The notes under the pieces are model-generated. The model searched no databases and had not been told where the DNA came from. It was given only the letters and a program-made list of their open reading frames with translations. Below are positions 60,400-64,000 of a DNA stretch of 64,000 bases, piece by piece (positions within the stretch are counted from its first letter, which is position 1; each line of letters opens with the position of its first letter). This DNA is from Plasmopara viticola. Taxonomy: Eukaryota > Oomycota > Peronosporomycetes > Peronosporales > Peronosporaceae. The stretch covers positions 558,001 through 622,000 of the forward strand of contig MBPM02000022.1 of the NCBI GenBank assembly GCA_001695595.3, in the 5' to 3' direction. The position numbers and the translations under genes were made by a program.

Positions 60400-63300
60400 T
60401 CGATATAAGGCATTCCCATATTTCAAATACAATATACTTTGCCATATAAATTTGATTACATTATAATTATTTGTAGAATATTTGATAAAAAATGATATAA
60501 TTATAGTCTGTGTTCTGCTCCTGATATTTCCGCTTTCGCACGTTTTGTCGAGCTAGCTTTAGTCAAGACGCTCTGAACTATAAGCCAAACACTGGTCGGC
60601 CAAATTCAGTTTATCTTTAAACAATGTTTCCGCAAGTCGTATGTCATCAGGTTGCCTGTTAACCGCTTCGGATTCTTCACAGCGGTGCTGCTTCGATTAC
60701 TTTGACTGCTGCCAATACTATCAATAAATTGGTACTTAAGGCCAGTATATAGCTCGACCGAAATGAACTATGATTCGTATGTTAAACAAGGCCCAACCAG
60801 CAACTTTTTATTGGGTGTATATGCGAATGCAGCAACCAAGGGTCTAACGGAGCTGCACAAGCGCTCGATAACTTGGTGACAACTGCTAATAGCGTCGATG
60901 ATTTTGGCTCAGCTAACTTCTACTCCAATGGACTTGCTGCGCAGCTATCGATAATCGCTGCTCGAGGGGGAAGCTTGCAGCTGCTGTTATGGTAAAATAG
61001 CGCAAATCTCGGATCCTTATCAAAACCTCGATCCTATGTGACTCCTGCTGGCGCTGCTGCTGCTAATTTGTCATCTTACGTCGCGCATATCTGGCTCTGA
61101 CGCATTCCCGAGTCATTGTTTATCAAGTTAAAGTATTTACAGTGCAAAAGTTACGTGCGGGTACATCTACATTATCTACAATATGCATTTTCACAATCGG
61201 TTCTGCCGGCGCTGTTGTGACTGCCATCTAATTTGTGCAATGGTACATTTTTTTGGAAACACTTTTTAGGACTTCAAACCTGCAGTTGCTTTTACGATGT
61301 TAGCCGACTTCAGCTGCTGGGACTGGCAAAATTACATCGCAATCGCCTTTGCGTCTTTTCGTGACAGCATACTGCCTCAACCCACACGCTGATCATACGC
61401 TATCTCAGAATTAAATGCTCCGCTACATTGAGCAAACAACTAAAAGAATTCACAATCTTTCCAGACGCTTCCTTCACTTGGAATATCAGTAACGGTGTCA
61501 AAACCCGAAGGATTGGATCATACAGCCAGTTATATCCCAATTTATATTTTGCCGGACGTAGTCAATTCGCTCCGTTGTCCATTCTCTAATTTGTCTCCGC
61601 AATTAAATCATCGAGATAATTGAAGCTCGCTGTGGGTAACGCTCCGATTAAAAACAATTCAGTGTGTTTTAGCATATGTGGTTTCCAGGGAGGAGTAAAG
61701 AATCCATCAAACAATAATATAGTCTATACTTTGAGATACAAGAGCACTTTGTTAGCGAGGCATTTTATAAAAGATGCTGACACTTGTATCTTTATGCAAG
61801 TATCATGCAATTTACATTTGCAAAAAAGTCAAGATCGGGTGCTATTGGTGGTCTTGATGATGTTAAATCGGCTGATTTGCTATTTCGGCGTCAATGGAAA
61901 TCTCTGTATCGATTTGTTTTTGTTGCTATTGGCTGTCGACTTTTAAGTGAAGAAAAGATTTTGTTCTCTGGTATCCAACTGTGACTACACCCTATATTAC
62001 CACGTATTGGGTGAGGCTATTGCAAGCGTTGAGACGACTGTCAAGGGTCAGAACTTGATATCATATAATGTTTATAACCTATAAATCCAATATGATATGC
62101 TTGTATAAAATTGATTATGAATGCTTTTTTCATCGATAACTGAGTAGAGCAAACGCAAGCGATCGCTATTACACTGCGATGGGGAATTGCTGATGAGCTT
62201 TGTCTTACAAATGATGCAAGTGCTGATTTACTCGCGAATTTGCTCTTGTAGGTAATGGTGAGAACCGATATACGACTGTGATGAAGGCAAGATATATCAA
62301 CTTTGACCTCACCCTCACTTTTTTTATCGTTTACGTCGGTGACTTCACCAACAAGGACATCTTAAATCTGGTGCTTGCATTTAGAAATCTTGAGCTTTCC
62401 TTCTTTATGCGAACACTTCCGCATGACCAGGGAGTCTGACGACGGATCTAATAGCATTGTGACGTACCCTCGCGCGATTCTATTGACATATTGTTTCTTA
62501 AGCACTGACATTCAGCTTGGACTTCACCGCAGCCCTAACGAGCGAAGCGTGAGACGAGCTTTTGCCATTTCATCGAGCAGAGGTGAGAATTTTGGTGGAA
62601 GAAATTTCGCGTTTTGAGTAGAGAACTAAGAGCCTTTTATTGCTTATACGACTCTGTGAAGAGCGAGCTATAGAAGGTTTACCGCCCACGGCCCAGGTGT
62701 AGCTTTTTGGCAGATGTAGCCGTAAATTGCAGGCGCTGCCTCTGTTATAGGCGCAGCCTTAGGTACAGAAGTCTTTTTGCTGTAGACTTATCTGTGAGAG
62801 CTATTAAATTCTTCTTTTGGTCAATTCAAGTAGGATGCGATCCAAGTCTTGGTGAGGGAAGATGATAGCGGCTGTTACATCTATATTTTGGTACAAGCCT
62901 TTTATCGGTGTTTGTAACATATGACATACTGAGGAATTCCGAAGAATATTGAAATCAAAGAAGGCTCAGCTGCAAATGGCAAATATTACCGCAGATAAAA
63001 CATTAAAGAAGGCTTATAGGCTCTCCGGTAGTATCGAGGCCTGCATCCTCCTCGTAAGCATAGCTTAGATCCGTGGAGATCAGATCGCGCGGTCGATGTT
63101 CTATCGCTCTGCAGGAAGCCCCCTCCACAATTTAAGGCAATCAACGTCAAGTTTACGGCCTTCCCAAAAGAAATAGAGTTCTCGCAAAATACATTCGTTC
63201 GTTCTGTGTCTGTGCGCAGTCCTTACATAGATACAGCAATGGCATCGCAATGTTAGTGAGGGCTACCGCCGACTCAGCCAGAAGAAGCCCTTCCTCTATA

Positions 63301-64000
63301 AGAAACTATAAGCTCCTTATTGCCCTACTACGCTGTAGAAAAAGCGTACACGGTACGCATAGTTTGGCGGCGACAAAATTTTTGTGAGATGACACTTTAT
63401 CTCATTCCAGGCGCAAAATGCCGTATCAAAGAAGTATTGCTCGTAAGTGCTTATTCGCACGTTCACCTAGCGAGCAAAAAAACAGCAATCGTGCTCTGTC
63501 CATACCAAGGTAGACATTATGTCCATTTCACCTTAATCCGAAGTCTTCAAGTTCACCGTAAATACCTTCGGTTTACCGGACCATCCGTCTTAAGCATCAA
63601 TGCCATCGACGCAGACGACTTCGTCATCTAATGTTGAAGATGCTTTAACAAAGTGCTCTCATTGCTTGGAATTGCCTCGAGACTCGCGTTCATCGCGTAG
63701 CGTCTTTGCGATTAGATACTGCTCTCCCAAAAGTTTCGTGAGACCGTCAGCTCCTCTATCTCTCTTGCATGTCATGAGGCAAATGAGTATATTGCTCTAG
63801 CCTTGAAGAGAATTAGGCTCCACGTATCAGGTGTGTATGACTCCAGTTGCTGTCAAATGCAGCGAGGCTGCTGTAGCTATATGCTTATAGGAAGCGTAGC
63901 AGAGCTCAAATGTTCCGTATGGATATGCATCCTTTATGAGTGCGATACGATACAAAGAAAATGTGCCGTAGACCAGGCTGGATGCTCCTTTATAACCATC
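60400..64000. other. Terminal gene-poor region with broken coding traces
   Basis: I find no intact gene. Bases about 60750-61020 read as a coding segment after one frameshift: YDSYVKQGPTSNFLLGVYAN in one frame, then AAQALDNLVTTANSVDDFGS in the next. Bases about 61430-61620 give FTIFPDASFTWNISNGVKT and SQLYPNLYFAGRSQF. At 62420-62617 a plus-strand frame has a hydrophobic run and NERSVRRAF. The last kilobase shows nothing recognisable. Confidence 0.4.
60740..61620 (+). pseudogene. Broken gene of unknown identity
   Basis: Plus-strand fragments separated by a frameshift and several stops look like one former protein. The early part is Ala/Asn-rich (NAATKGSNGAAQALDNLV, ANFYSNGLAAQLSIIAARGG). A later part (DASFTWNISNGVKTRRIGSY, PNLYFAGRSQFAPL) resembles the core of a secreted protein. 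I cannot name the family. The GC content is higher than in the flanking AT-rich DNA. Confidence 0.3.

Noticed and set aside
1..64000. tRNA or rRNA genes
   Set aside because: I looked for T-loop and anticodon-stem patterns and for rRNA-like conserved blocks. One GGTTCGATC at 32630 falls in a PARP intron and lacks the rest of a tRNA. A tRNAscan run would be decisive.

Overview
The window reads as nuclear DNA of an oomycete, most likely a downy mildew or Phytophthora relative that still makes flagellate zoospores. The grounds are short GT-AG introns (56-82 nt, with one of 286 nt), small spliced gene islands, one gene built of sperm-tail PG-rich (flagellar) repeats, a Copia-type retroelement, and long gene-poor stretches of decayed mobile DNA. 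Exon structures were assembled by hand from splice signals and frame; no transcript data were available.

Layout. At 1-127 is the 3' end of an unidentified plus-strand gene. Positions 271-11436 hold three minus-strand genes: a tesmin/LIN54-type CXC protein with a C-terminal F-box (271-3649), a gene that appears to encode one polypeptide with an RNA polymerase II CTD-interacting domain, a cyclin fold and an RS-rich tail (6036-9170), and an eight-exon STPGR flagellar protein (9292-11436). A gene-poor stretch runs to 18.2 kb. It is followed by an eight-exon TACO1/YebC-type mitochondrial translation factor (18217-19519) convergent with an unidentified 622-residue protein (19665-21533). A 3.6-kb satellite array (about 22.70-26.30 kb, unit about 98 bp) reverses orientation near 24.2 kb. 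Fragments of decayed coding sequence follow (28.1-29.9 kb).

A second gene island holds two tandem PARP genes (30279-32465 and 32571-34912), both with complete H-Y-E catalytic triads, convergent with a SETD3/LSMT-like SET methyltransferase (35025-36533). After another 7-kb desert lies an intronless P5-type ATPase of 1401 residues (43633-47838) with a signal peptide and a cysteine-containing N-terminal ectodomain. From 50 kb to the end I see only decayed mobile DNA: a DDE-type DNA transposon remnant (52.0-55.3 kb), a fold-back repeat (56.14-56.61 kb), a Copia remnant with an internal tandem duplication (about 56.9-60.3 kb), and further broken reading frames.

Functionally the islands are housekeeping: transcription and RNA-processing control (CXC/F-box, CID-cyclin-RS), flagellum, mitochondrial translation, DNA-damage or ADP-ribose signalling, protein methylation and a membrane P5 pump. 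They do not form one pathway. The most unusual items are the CID-cyclin-RS architecture, the CXC-F-box architecture with E2F-like sites just upstream, the orientation-switching satellite, and the divergent P5 ATPase.
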